Shown here: positions 41,694 to 49,647 of the stretch, one piece after another
Layout: every line of letters begins with the position of its first letter
Position numbering within the stretch: position 1 is the stretch's first letter
From: Oribacterium sp.
Lineage (GTDB): Bacteria > Bacillota_A > Clostridia > Lachnospirales > Lachnospiraceae
Direction of reading: 5' to 3'
DNA: 64,000 nucleotides
Assembly: GCA_004554245.1 (NCBI GenBank)
Contig: SFND01000011.1
Coordinates: forward strand, 17,944 to 81,943
Notes under the pieces: model-generated
The model's input: only the letters and a program-made list of their open reading frames with translations
What the model was told of the DNA's origin: nothing
Databases searched by the model: none
Position numbers and translations under genes: made by a program

Positions 41694-43163
41694 TTATGCA
41701 TCCGAGCGCGCGAACGCGTTCTTCATATGCATGCTGGCCTCATACAGTACCTTGTCCAGCACGTCGTCCGTCTCTCTCCGAAGCATGTCAGCGATGGCCT
41801 CATTGGCCTCCTCGAGCGTTGTGTCCTTCGTGTCCATGAAGCGCTGGTCATACTGCCGGATCAGGCGGTGACCTGCGATGGCTACCTTATTCTGGTAGCG
41901 CTCGATGTGGGAGGAGGTGTAGCTGTAGGCAGCGTCCGACAGGGCCGCGATCATCCGGCTCGCCCAGTAGAAGCTGTCGGTGGACACCTGTGCGGTGGTG
42001 CTGTTCATATACGCCGGGGTTTTGTCAACATTGGCATAAAATGGTACAAACGCGTTAAATGCGTTGGAGCCGTAGCAGATCCACTCGAGCGCCTGAAGCT
42101 CGGCCGGTACGTATGGGCGGAGCTGGAGACAGGCCATGAAGCTCGTACGGTTGATGCCGATGGTCCGGTAGGTGCCGCAGAGTGACTTGTCCCCGTGCTT
42201 CCGATACGGATCATACGGGGTGCCCTGATAGTGGTTTGAAAGCGCCCACTTCACCTCTTCCACCGTGATCTTATGCTCCGGCACGAGGGACCATGGGAGG
42301 TCGTCGCTCACCGGGGTGAAGTCTGCGTCCGGGCCATCCCAGCGGTACGTGCGCGGGTTGAAGTAACGGAACAGCGCCCAGGCACGTGGGGTGTTGTAGG
42401 TGTGGTCAGAATCGTCGTGGCTGCCGAAGGCGAGTCGTGGATTGAAGGCGTCGCCCTGATTCAGATTCAGATGATTCTTCTCCACGAACGCACGGAGATC
42501 CGCGGAGCACATGAACTCCTTCTGCGCACCGAGGGCATCCTCGAAATCGAAGTGATCGATGCCGAGCTGGTTCGGCATGATGACATACTGGTCATCCGGT
42601 ACGCGACGTGCCATCCAGTGGTGTCCGCCGATGGTCTCGAGCCACCAGATCTCATTCACATCCTGGAAGCCGATGCCGTTCATCTCATAGGTGCCGTACT
42701 GCGCGAGCAGGCTGCCGAGACGCTCGACGCCCTCGCGAGCAGAGTGGATATACGGAAGGACCAGGAGGACGATATCCTCCTCGCCGATCCCGCCGGCCTT
42801 CTCCGGTGTATGCTCATCGCCCGGCTCGAAGGTGACGAGCGGATCAGCACCGAGTACACGTGCATTCGAGGTGATGGTCTCAGTGGCGGTCATCGCGACG
42901 TTCTCACTGTTCACGCCGGCAGCCGCCCAGATGCCCTCCCCCTTCACGGCGTTCGGCATCGCGGTATAGCGGAGCGGATTCTCCGGCAGCGGAATCTCCA
43001 CATGGCTCAGCACCGAGCGGTATACCCGCGGCTGCTGGGACGGCTCCATCACAACCCACTTCTTCGCTGTGAACTTTCCCGCACCGGAATCATCGTTCCG
43101 GGCGATCATCGTCGAGCCATCATAGCTCGCGTTTTTACCTACTAAAATCGTCGTACAAGCCAT
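41694..43163 (-). CDS. C69 family dipeptidase (PepD-like)
   Basis: A 489-residue Ntn-fold peptidase. Cys3 in MACTTILVGKNASYDGSTMIARNDD is the expected nucleophile after removal of MA; the following DGSTMIARNDD is the family motif. Other conserved stretches are NSENVAMTATETITSNARVLG and NEIWWLETIGGHHWMARRVPDD. It cleaves dipeptides in the cytoplasm. Length is typical. Start at 43163 with GGGAGG; monocistronic by spacing. Confidence 0.9.
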   Translation of the reverse strand: MACTTILVGKNASYDGSTMIARNDDSGAGKFTAKKWVVMEPSQQPRVYRSVLSHVEIPLPENPLRYTAMPNAVKGEGIWAAAGVNSENVAMTATETITSNARVLGADPLVTFEPGDEHTPEKAGGIGEEDIVLLVLPYIHSAREGVERLGSLLAQYGTYEMNGIGFQDVNEIWWLETIGGHHWMARRVPDDQYVIMPNQLGIDHFDFEDALGAQKEFMCSADLRAFVEKNHLNLNQGDAFNPRLAFGSHDDSDHTYNTPRAWALFRYFNPRTYRWDGPDADFTPVSDDLPWSLVPEHKITVEEVKWALSNHYQGTPYDPYRKHGDKSLCGTYRTIGINRTSFMACLQLRPYVPAELQALEWICYGSNAFNAFVPFYANVDKTPAYMNSTTAQVSTDSFYWASRMIAALSDAAYSYTSSHIERYQNKVAIAGHRLIRQYDQRFMDTKDTTLEEANEAIADMLRRETDDVLDKVLYEASMHMKNAFARSDA

Positions 43164-43258
43164 CGTACGTTCCTCCCTCTCATGGATATTAAAAAAAGTA
43201 CTAACTATTTTAACATAGTTCGTACTTTCCTCAAATAGTCAGTTTTCAGCTTTCGGTA

Positions 43259-44338
43259 TCAGACGGTGACGGCACCCGGGAAGTAGCCGGCGACGATGTC
43301 CTTTCGGAGGCCTTCTCCGATGACGATGATGACGTCCTCGGTCGGCACAGAAAGTGGGCGGAAATGCCGCTCGTCCTTCGTGACATTCAGCTCGAGGCCG
43401 CTGGAGAAGCCCTTGATGCGGAGGACGTGGCCGGCAGCGGGATCCGCGAAGAGCTTCAGCACACGCGCCTGCAGGTCCTCCGGCGTGGTTTCATAATGCA
43501 TATAGAAGAGCGACTGGTACGCATCCTCTTCGGCGACGGCCTTCTTCAGGAAGCTGACATGCCGGTAACCAGCGGCCTCCAGCATCTGAAAATCGCTATC
43601 CTCGAGCTGATCCCATGGCTTCGCGAGCACATCGTCCGGATACGCGAAGCGGCGCGTACACTGCAGCTCTTCCATCGCCTGATTCAGGATCGCGAGCGTC
43701 TGTGCGACGGCATCGTTCTTCGCATCCGTCGGGGGCTGGTCAATGTCGACGACCGCAGCGGTCATCGCGCCCTGTCGGCGGTCATTTCTGCGACCAGTGT
43801 CGATACCCGCAGTGCGGTTCGCCTCTGGCCGCGCTTTGTCGTGTTTCGGTGTCGACAATGTGACGGGCAGCTTACTGAGGATGATTTTTCCAGCACCTGC
43901 GGCCTCCGAGGCGAGCAGATAGCGGGACGCAGGTGAGAGGCCCGGATCGAGCCGGGCGTCGACGATGGTGAGCACCGAGCCCACCTCGTACCAGCGGTCG
44001 AGCGGCTCCTCATAGAGCGAGTCGAAGAACTCATCGATATCATAGATCCCGCTCGGTTCCACGAGGACGCGGGTATAGCCGAGCATCGCCATGCTGATAA
44101 GCTTCGTGCGGAAACGTCGCTGATGCGCTTCGGCCCCATCGCCGCCCACCACCATCTCGAGCTCGCAGTTTGGCCCGAGGAGGTCCTGCAGCAGGACGCG
44201 GTCGATATTGATTGCCCCGTAGTCATTCTCGAGGATGCAGACACGCTCGCCCTTCGCGACGAGCCAGCGCGCGTACTTTTCGATAAAGGTCGTTTTACCG
44301 GAACCTAAGAAACCGGTGATGAGATCGATCGTAATCAT
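43259..44338 (-). CDS. G3E family GTPase (CobW/YeiR-like) without the CxCC motif
   Basis: A 359-residue GTP-binding protein. Walker A is TGFLGSGKTTFIEKY; ENDYGAINIDRVLL replaces the usual NEFG segment; LVEPSGIYDIDEFF is switch-like; a CobW C-terminal-type domain follows (YRHVSFLKKAV to the end). CobW proteins deliver metals and normally carry GCxCC after the NEFG region. Here the corresponding stretch is ELEMVVGGDGAEAHQRRF, with no Cys-x-Cys-Cys. A charged insertion (HDKARPEANRTAGIDTGRRN) interrupts the middle. It is 27 bp upstream in frame order from none; the sigma gene precedes it on the minus strand at 44365 onward, so the two may be co-transcribed. Confidence 0.8.
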   Translation of the reverse strand: MITIDLITGFLGSGKTTFIEKYARWLVAKGERVCILENDYGAINIDRVLLQDLLGPNCELEMVVGGDGAEAHQRRFRTKLISMAMLGYTRVLVEPSGIYDIDEFFDSLYEEPLDRWYEVGSVLTIVDARLDPGLSPASRYLLASEAAGAGKIILSKLPVTLSTPKHDKARPEANRTAGIDTGRRNDRRQGAMTAAVVDIDQPPTDAKNDAVAQTLAILNQAMEELQCTRRFAYPDDVLAKPWDQLEDSDFQMLEAAGYRHVSFLKKAVAEEDAYQSLFYMHYETTPEDLQARVLKLFADPAAGHVLRIKGFSSGLELNVTKDERHFRPLSVPTEDVIIVIGEGLRKDIVAGYFPGAVTV

Positions 44339-44364
44339 AGAAGCCCTCCTGATGAAATATCGGA

Positions 44365-45288
44365 TTACTCGCCGCTCATCGCGTTTCGGATCGTTTTGAT
44401 CGCGTGCTGCTCCCGCTGCCGGATCGCCTCCGGGCTCACATGGTAGAGCTCGGCGATCTCCCGCAGGGTGTGGCGCTTCCCGTTGAAGAGACCGTAGCGG
44501 AGCACGAGGGTGTTTCGGTCCTCCTCGCTGAGCTGATCCAGTGAATCATAAAGCTCCTGAATCTGCTGCTCATCGAGCACCTGGTCCTCGACATTGTCCG
44601 GCGATACGGCGATATCGCCGAGCTCCGTCGCTTCGCCATCATCGTTTCCGACCTTCGTGTTCAGTGAGGTCTGGCGCAGTACCTCCTGATCGAGCTGCAG
44701 ACAGCGCTCCACCTCCTCGCGGCTCAGCCCGGAATCGCGCACGATGGCGTCGATCATGGCATCCCCCTCGAGGTGCTCGAGATCGTAGCGCTTCTTGATG
44801 GCCTGCACCTTCATGATCCGCTCGAACTGATGATTCGAGACCCGGATGTTGAAGCCGGTGTTGTAGATCTCCTTCAGGATGCTGTCGCGGATCCAGTAGG
44901 TCGCGTAGGTCGAGAACTTCGCGCCCTTCGCCGGGTCGTAGCTGCGTGCGGCCGTCATCAGGCCAATGCTTCCGGAATTTACGAGATCATCGAGCCCGAG
45001 GGTGTGGTTGAAGAGCTTTTCGTACTTCTGTGCGGCGTGAATCACGAGTCCGCGGTTGCGCTCGAAGAGTTCCGTCTCCTCTGCCTGGGCGGACTGACCT
45101 GCCGCGGCCTTCGCCTGAATCTCGGATACGAGGCGTAGATTCTGCTGCTCCTGTTCGTCCATGGGCGGAGAGCCTGCCGGCTGTTCGGTCATATCGTTTA
45201 CCTGTACGTCAGAAACAGGCAGCGACTTCGGTGCTTCTGCTGTACCGGCGGCTGTATTCTTTTTATTTTCTTCAGATAATTCAGTCAA
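44365..45288 (-). CDS. Sigma-70 family RNA polymerase sigma factor, second copy
   Basis: A 307-residue sigma factor of the RpoD-related type. Region 2 reads NRGLVIHAAQKYEKLFNHTLGLDDLVNSGSIGLMTAARSYDPAKGAKFSTYATYWIRDSI; region 3 ERIMKVQAIKKRYDLEHL; region 4 DRNTLVLRYGLFNGKRHTLREIAELYHVSPEAIRQREQHAIKTI. It lacks region 1.1 and most of 1.2; the first 60 residues are a Glu/Gln/Ala-rich tail. The start is probably a TTG (45286-45288), as AAAGGA lies six bases upstream and no ATG is suitably placed. It differs enough from RpoD at 33176-34318 to read other promoters. Ends 27 bp before the G3E gene start. Confidence 0.88.
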   Translation of the reverse strand: MTELSEENKKNTAAGTAEAPKSLPVSDVQVNDMTEQPAGSPPMDEQEQQNLRLVSEIQAKAAAGQSAQAEETELFERNRGLVIHAAQKYEKLFNHTLGLDDLVNSGSIGLMTAARSYDPAKGAKFSTYATYWIRDSILKEIYNTGFNIRVSNHQFERIMKVQAIKKRYDLEHLEGDAMIDAIVRDSGLSREEVERCLQLDQEVLRQTSLNTKVGNDDGEATELGDIAVSPDNVEDQVLDEQQIQELYDSLDQLSEEDRNTLVLRYGLFNGKRHTLREIAELYHVSPEAIRQREQHAIKTIRNAMSGE

Positions 45289-45303
45289 TGGCGTCCTTTC
45301 TTT

Positions 45304-45852
45304 CTATGGCATGATGAAGATCTGCTCTTCTGCATTGCCCTGAGTGAAGGTTTCGAAGCCTTCGTTTGACATCGGCTGGAAATAGCTCGTGATCATACGG
45401 CAGATCCCGTTATGTGTCACGAGGAGGATGGTTTCGCCATCGTGCTCGCGACGCAGCTTCTCGAGATACGGGTAGATGCGGGCAGCGATGTCGAGGAAGG
45501 ATTCCCCCTCCGGATAGCGAGCGAAGTAGCGATGCTTTTCGACCCGGTACGCCTCAGAATCCCGCAGCAGTCCCTCACAGGTACCGAAGTTCATCTCGAT
45601 GAGCTCGGCAGCCTCCACCGGTGCCGGTGTACCCGTGCCCTTCTGTGCGGCGACGATCTGTGCCGCCGTCTCCTTCGCCCGGCTGAGCGGTGAGCAGTAG
45701 ACATGATCGAAGTGCACGTCGGCAAGCTTCGTACCGAGTGCCTGTGCCTGCGCGATGCCGCGTTCGTTCAGCGGGATGTCGGTCCGGCCCAGTACCCTGT
45801 TTTCCTGATTCCACAGCGTTTCGCCATGGCGTACGAGATAGAGTTTCAGCAT
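45304..45852 (-). CDS. Histidine phosphatase family protein (phosphoglycerate mutase-like)
   Basis: A 182-residue member of the histidine phosphatase superfamily. The catalytic YLVRHGETLWN is at residues 5-15, the general acid Glu lies in LIEMNFGTCEGL and the second His in LLVTHNGICRMI. Such proteins (CobC, GpmB, PhoE types) remove phosphate from varied substrates; a CobC-like role in cobalamin synthesis is possible but not shown. Start at 45852 with GGAGG. It lies 15 bp upstream of the TTG of the sigma factor gene, so they are probably co-transcribed. Confidence 0.88.
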   Translation of the reverse strand: MLKLYLVRHGETLWNQENRVLGRTDIPLNERGIAQAQALGTKLADVHFDHVYCSPLSRAKETAAQIVAAQKGTGTPAPVEAAELIEMNFGTCEGLLRDSEAYRVEKHRYFARYPEGESFLDIAARIYPYLEKLRREHDGETILLVTHNGICRMITSYFQPMSNEGFETFTQGNAEEQIFIMP

Positions 45853-45923
45853 CCTGCCCTCCTCTTCTGCAGCACATCGTCAGATCGACCCGTGTCTGCG
45901 ATCACATATCTTTTAGAATCAAA

Positions 45924-45979
45924 GATCGGAGCCGGCTTCGCTTCCGGGGCATGCTGCCCCTCGCCCGGCTCCGATCGTT
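45924..45979 (-). terminator. Terminator after the SseB-like gene
   Basis: GATCGGAGCCGG (45924-45935) and CCGGCTCCGATC (45965-45976) form a 12-bp stem with an inner GGGGCA-TGC-TGCCCC; a short U-run follows on the minus transcript. Confidence 0.7.
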
Positions 45980-45987
45980 CACTTATC

Positions 45988-47439
45988 TTAGGCCTTTGCG
46001 CCCGTGCCCTGTGCCGGTGTCTGTCCCGGGTTCGGGTTCTTCTGGCGCTCGATCACCATCGCCTGTCCCTGCGGGTTGATGATGAAGCCGTCATAATTTC
46101 CCATGAAGCGGGAAATCGTCTGGAAGTCTGCACGTGTCGGACGGAAGCCGCTGTTGGCAAACTTCTTCGAAAACTCGAAAATGTCGGTGTAGACCGGCAT
46201 GAAATTCTTTCCATTCAGTGTCACCATCGGAAGCTGCACGCGATGGTTCTTCTTCGCAGCTTCTGCGGACTCCGTAGCGGCATCGGTCGTCTTCGCCATA
46301 CCATCATGGGTCGGGGTCGCCGGCTGCTCTGCCGCAGCGCCATCTGCGTTCGGGTCGCCTGCATTGGCCGCATCCTCGTCGAGGTTACGGAAGGGCAGGA
46401 GGTAGGTGCCCTTCGGCACGAGCTTCATGACGGAGTTGAACTTCGCCTGCAGCAGCTCCTTCCGCTTCCCGTACTGTACCGGCCAGCGGAGCTCGCCGAC
46501 GTAATCGGTGAGGGCGAAGGAAATTGCCGGGTTGTATGGCGGAATCTTCTCCGGATCCTCGTTGATGTAGAACGGCGCGGAGATCTCCGAACGGCGCAGG
46601 AAGCCCTTGTACCAGCCGTTGTCGATGACGATGTTCTCGGCTCCGAGGAAGAAAAGATAATCGAAAATCTTCATCTGGATCTTACCGTCGTGCTGCGCCG
46701 GCTCTGCGGCCATGCCCGGTACCTCGATGATCTTCACGGAGCGGAGCTGCTCTGCATAGAGCTTTGCGGCGATCTCTGCATGCTCTTTGTCGAGGTACAT
46801 GAGGACGAAGCTGCCGTCGAGCAGCGGATAGCCGGTGCGTGCGTCATAGAGCACGTAGATTTTTTCCTGCGCGCGGACCATGTCGAGGAAGTGATTACGG
46901 ATCACCTGACGGTTCTGATCGTAGTTGTCGAGTGGATGCTGCTTGTGTGCGATGAGAAGCGCCGCCTCGAGGAAAAGCGTCTCCTGGAGATTCAGCTCCT
47001 TCAGCATATCCGGCTTCAGTGTCGGCTCATACACGAGTGCGCCCACCTCGTCCTTCCGCTCCGGTGTCAGCGGATCCGAAAGAATCGTCGGCTGCGGCTG
47101 CGCAGTGGTCGCTGCGGAAGCTGCGGTCGTTCCGGCATTTTCGGTGTTGGCAGCCTCGGCAGTATGCTCAGCATTTCCTGCATTTACGGTGCTCGCCGTT
47201 GCCGCCGCATTTTCACTGCCCGCGGCTGTGTTCGCACCTGATCCAGCTGAACCCGCCGCCGGCGTCTCGCCCGGCTTCTTCACGAACATGTTGATCGGCG
47301 TGATCACCGGCCAGTGCATCTCCGGATGCTCCTCCCGCTGACGCGCCACCGCCTCGTCATGCTGCTCCTGCTTCTGCTCCTCTATCTTCTGCTCGGCCTC
47401 GGCCTTCCGCTTACTTCCAAAAAAATCAAATAATGCCAT
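45988..47439 (-). CDS. SseB-family protein with long Ala/Thr-rich linker
   Basis: A 483-residue protein. After a short charged start (MALFDFFGSKRKAEAEQKIEE) there is a low-complexity Ala/Thr/Gly/Asn region at about residues 55-115, then an uncharacterised alpha/beta domain (TLFLEAALLIAHKQHPLDNYDQ, then DGSFVLMYLDKEHAEIAA), another Ala-rich linker, and a C-terminal SseB-like domain (QLPMVTLNGKNFMPVYTDIFEFSKKF, then GNYDGFIINPQGQAMVIER). SseB-type domains are common in Lachnospiraceae but their role is unknown. Start at 47439 with AGGAG. Two linkers with Ala repeats suggest flexible joining of three domains. Confidence 0.72.
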   Translation of the reverse strand: MALFDFFGSKRKAEAEQKIEEQKQEQHDEAVARQREEHPEMHWPVITPINMFVKKPGETPAAGSAGSGANTAAGSENAAATASTVNAGNAEHTAEAANTENAGTTAASAATTAQPQPTILSDPLTPERKDEVGALVYEPTLKPDMLKELNLQETLFLEAALLIAHKQHPLDNYDQNRQVIRNHFLDMVRAQEKIYVLYDARTGYPLLDGSFVLMYLDKEHAEIAAKLYAEQLRSVKIIEVPGMAAEPAQHDGKIQMKIFDYLFFLGAENIVIDNGWYKGFLRRSEISAPFYINEDPEKIPPYNPAISFALTDYVGELRWPVQYGKRKELLQAKFNSVMKLVPKGTYLLPFRNLDEDAANAGDPNADGAAAEQPATPTHDGMAKTTDAATESAEAAKKNHRVQLPMVTLNGKNFMPVYTDIFEFSKKFANSGFRPTRADFQTISRFMGNYDGFIINPQGQAMVIERQKNPNPGQTPAQGTGAKA

Positions 47440-47525
47440 GTCTCTTCTCCTAACCACGATGGTCCGAATGCATGATGTCATCGTTTACAGATATCATAAA
47501 ATATCGCACAACTATTAATTATACC

Positions 47526-47567
47526 AAAAAAAGAAGAGGTATGCACCTGTTTCGTACATACCTCTTC
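47526..47567 (-). terminator. Terminator after the HAD phosphatase gene
   Basis: GAAGAGGTATG (47533-47543) and CATACCTCTTC (47557-47567) with seven U on the minus transcript; eight bases past the stop. Confidence 0.92.
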
Positions 47568-47574
47568 CGGAACC

Positions 47575-48396
47575 TCACAGCAGCCCGAGCTGCTCCATCG
47601 CATAGAAGATCCCATCCTCCTCGACCCGCTTCGTGATGAACGGATGATAGGTCTCGAGCACCTGATCATGCTGTCCCATCGCGACCGGGTGGCCGACTGC
47701 CCGGAACATCTCCTCGTCGTTCGAGCTGTCGCCGAAGCCATACGCATCCGCCCGCGTCAGATGGAGATAATCGAGGATACGATCGACCGCCGCGCCCTTT
47801 CCGTGCCCGATCGGTACATTCTCATAGAAGCCATGTCCACGGTCGATGATGATAAACTCATCTCCGAACGCCTCCCGGAAGCCCTCCATATCCGAAGGGT
47901 GTCCGGATTCGGCACCGTCATCCGTCTCGATGCAGAACTTCGAGATCTCGTACGCGCCGTCGTACGGCGTCGGATCGATGCCGCCTTCCATTCCGATGAA
48001 GCCCGCGAGGTTCTCATAGAGCGCCTGATATCTCGGATGGTCCCGGAGCAGCTTCTCTGACGGCTGACAGTGCCAGCCATGCTGCCCCTCGAGGTGTACG
48101 AGGACACCATAGCGGTCGGATGCGTCCTTGATGCGCTGCTTCATCTCCACCGAAAGCTTCTTATAATAAATGGACGCTCCTTCATAGATCAGCTCCGTGC
48201 CACAGCCACAGAGGAAACCGTCGACCTCGACCATCTCCATGATACGCTTCAGCATTCCGACGGTACGTCCTGAATTGATAAATACTTTATTGCCTTTTTC
48301 ACGTGTGCGACGGAGCGCTTCCAGTGTGCTCGCCGGGATCTCGTGCTTTACTTCATCGATCAGTGTGCCATCCACATCAAAAAACAGTGCTTTCAT
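47575..48396 (-). CDS. Cof-type HAD-IIB family phosphatase
   Basis: A 273-residue sugar-phosphatase-like enzyme. Motif I is LFFDVDGTLIDE at the N-terminus, motif II FINSGRTVGML, motif III the Lys in GHGKGAAVDRIL and motif IV YGFGDSSNDEEMFRAVGHPVAM, which defines the Cof subclass. A C2B cap domain lies between. The substrate could be a sugar phosphate or a flavin/pyridoxal phosphate. It follows ribU by nine bases on the same strand, and HAD-IIB enzymes can dephosphorylate FMN, so a flavin link is worth noting. Start at 48396. Confidence 0.88.
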   Translation of the reverse strand: MKALFFDVDGTLIDEVKHEIPASTLEALRRTREKGNKVFINSGRTVGMLKRIMEMVEVDGFLCGCGTELIYEGASIYYKKLSVEMKQRIKDASDRYGVLVHLEGQHGWHCQPSEKLLRDHPRYQALYENLAGFIGMEGGIDPTPYDGAYEISKFCIETDDGAESGHPSDMEGFREAFGDEFIIIDRGHGFYENVPIGHGKGAAVDRILDYLHLTRADAYGFGDSSNDEEMFRAVGHPVAMGQHDQVLETYHPFITKRVEEDGIFYAMEQLGLL

Positions 48397-48405
48397 ATAT
48401 ACCTA

Positions 48406-48996
48406 TTATTTCCTTCCGTGAAGAATCGGACTGATATAAGGATATACAACAAATGTGATCACTACGTCAAGAAGTCCTTTCACGATCGTAAACGGAAGGT
48501 TGAAGCAGAGGAGGCACTGAAGGATGCTCTTCATCGATGGGATGAGTGCCTGGTAGGCTGCGAGGATGACCTCCTCCGGCATGAAGTTGTAGTAAACCGG
48601 ATACACAACGAAGTAGTTGGACGGTACAGATACGACGCCCATCACGATGGCACCGGCGAGGGAACCGAGGATGGCACCCTGCTTCGTCTTCTTATGCTGG
48701 TAGATGCCACCGGCCACCGCGGTCATCACGGCACCGAGGATGAAGTTGGAGATCTCACCGACACCGAAGCTCTGGGAAGCCATCGAGTGCAGGAGGTTCT
48801 TGATGAGCTCGATCAGGATACCAGCGACCGGACCATACGCGAAGGCACCGATCAGGGCCGGCAGATCCGAGAAGTCAAACTTGATAAAGGTCGGCATGAA
48901 CATCGGGACCGGGATCTCGATGAGCTGAAGCACGAAGGCAATCGCGGACAGGATACCGACCGCGGCGATGTAACGGGTGTTTTTTACGTCTTTCAT
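48406..48996 (-). CDS. ribU: Riboflavin ECF transporter S component RibU
   Basis: A 196-residue integral membrane protein with six hydrophobic segments. LQLIEIPVPMFMPTFIKFDFSDLPALIGAFAYGP is the RibU signature, followed by ELIKNLLH and YFVVYPVYY. It binds riboflavin and works with an ECF module encoded elsewhere. Start: ATG at 48996 with GGAGGAG. The leader carries an FMN riboswitch with a terminator, which settles the substrate. A flavinylated reductase is divergently encoded 650 bp away. Confidence 0.94.
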   Translation of the reverse strand: MKDVKNTRYIAAVGILSAIAFVLQLIEIPVPMFMPTFIKFDFSDLPALIGAFAYGPVAGILIELIKNLLHSMASQSFGVGEISNFILGAVMTAVAGGIYQHKKTKQGAILGSLAGAIVMGVVSVPSNYFVVYPVYYNFMPEEVILAAYQALIPSMKSILQCLLCFNLPFTIVKGLLDVVITFVVYPYISPILHGRK

Positions 48997-49157
48997 GATG
49001 TTTCTCCTCCACATTTCGTGTACTGCGTTTCTTCCGGCACGCCGGGACTGCGTCAGGCAGGCCCAAGTCCCATGCAGAAAGCCACGCGTGATTCTTCAAG
49101 TGAGTAAGGAGGCGACGTAAAATCGCTGTGCCCGCCGGGATCAGCCCGCTGCCAGCA

Positions 49158-49188
49158 TAAAAAAGCCCCTGAGCATACACTCAGGGAC
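49158..49188 (-). terminator. Riboswitch-controlled terminator before ribU
   Basis: GTCCCTGAGTGT and GCTCAGGGGC pair on the minus strand, followed by a six-base U-run (plus 49158-49164). It lies just downstream of the aptamer and forms its expression platform. Confidence 0.88.
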
Positions 49189-49209
49189 AGAGATATCGTC
49201 ATCACTACA

Positions 49210-49326
49210 CTCTTCTTCCATCCAGACTATACTGTTGGTACCGGAGTTTCACCGATTCAGCCTGCCCGGGTGAGCAGGGTCGCGGACTTTACCGCCAGTG
49301 AGGAATCGCACCTCGCCCTGAAGAAC
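49210..49326 (-). ncRNA. FMN riboswitch (RFN element)
   Basis: On the minus strand the sequence has the RFN core in order: TTCAGGGCGAGGTGCGATTC, then TCACTGGCGGTAAAGTCCGC, then GAATCGGTGAAACTCCGG and TACCAACAGTATAGTCTGGA, ending TGGAAGAAGAGTG. P1 closes with CTTC and GAAG. The terminator that follows shows transcriptional control: FMN excess stops ribU. Confidence 0.95.
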
Positions 49327-49496
49327 TATTTTTGATTACGTCTACATTCTAGCGAATCCCTCCGTGATGCGCAAGCCCTTTTTCTCCAGGGGCCAATGTC
49401 TACATCCTGCGCCGCCCGCCTGCTGCTGACACAGGCGCTTATTTAAAAAGCACAACTTTTTTTTACTTACTAAAGCTAATTTCGTAAGTAAATAGA

Positions 49497-49525
49497 TTTA
49501 CTAAAAATTTACTCTATGCTATAGT
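49497..49525 (+). promoter_or_regulatory. Promoter of the flavinylated reductase gene
   Basis: -35 TTTACT (49497-49502), 17-bp spacer, -10 TATAGT (49520-49525). It lies in the AT-rich part of the 651-bp divergent region between ribU and this gene; the rest of that region is riboswitch and leader. Confidence 0.7.
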
Positions 49526-49647
49526 AGTCCACGCCAATGATAAAAAAATATCAAAAGGAGTCGGATGCGCGCATCTATGCCGCTCCACTACGTATAGGCT
49601 CCGGTGTCAAGTGGAAGCATTGGCAGAAACAGAGAGAGGAAAAAGAC

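Noticed and set aside
45703..47241. 512-residue open frame on the plus strand
   Set aside because: Complement of the SseB-like gene and the phosphatase; no start signal and no recognisable motif.
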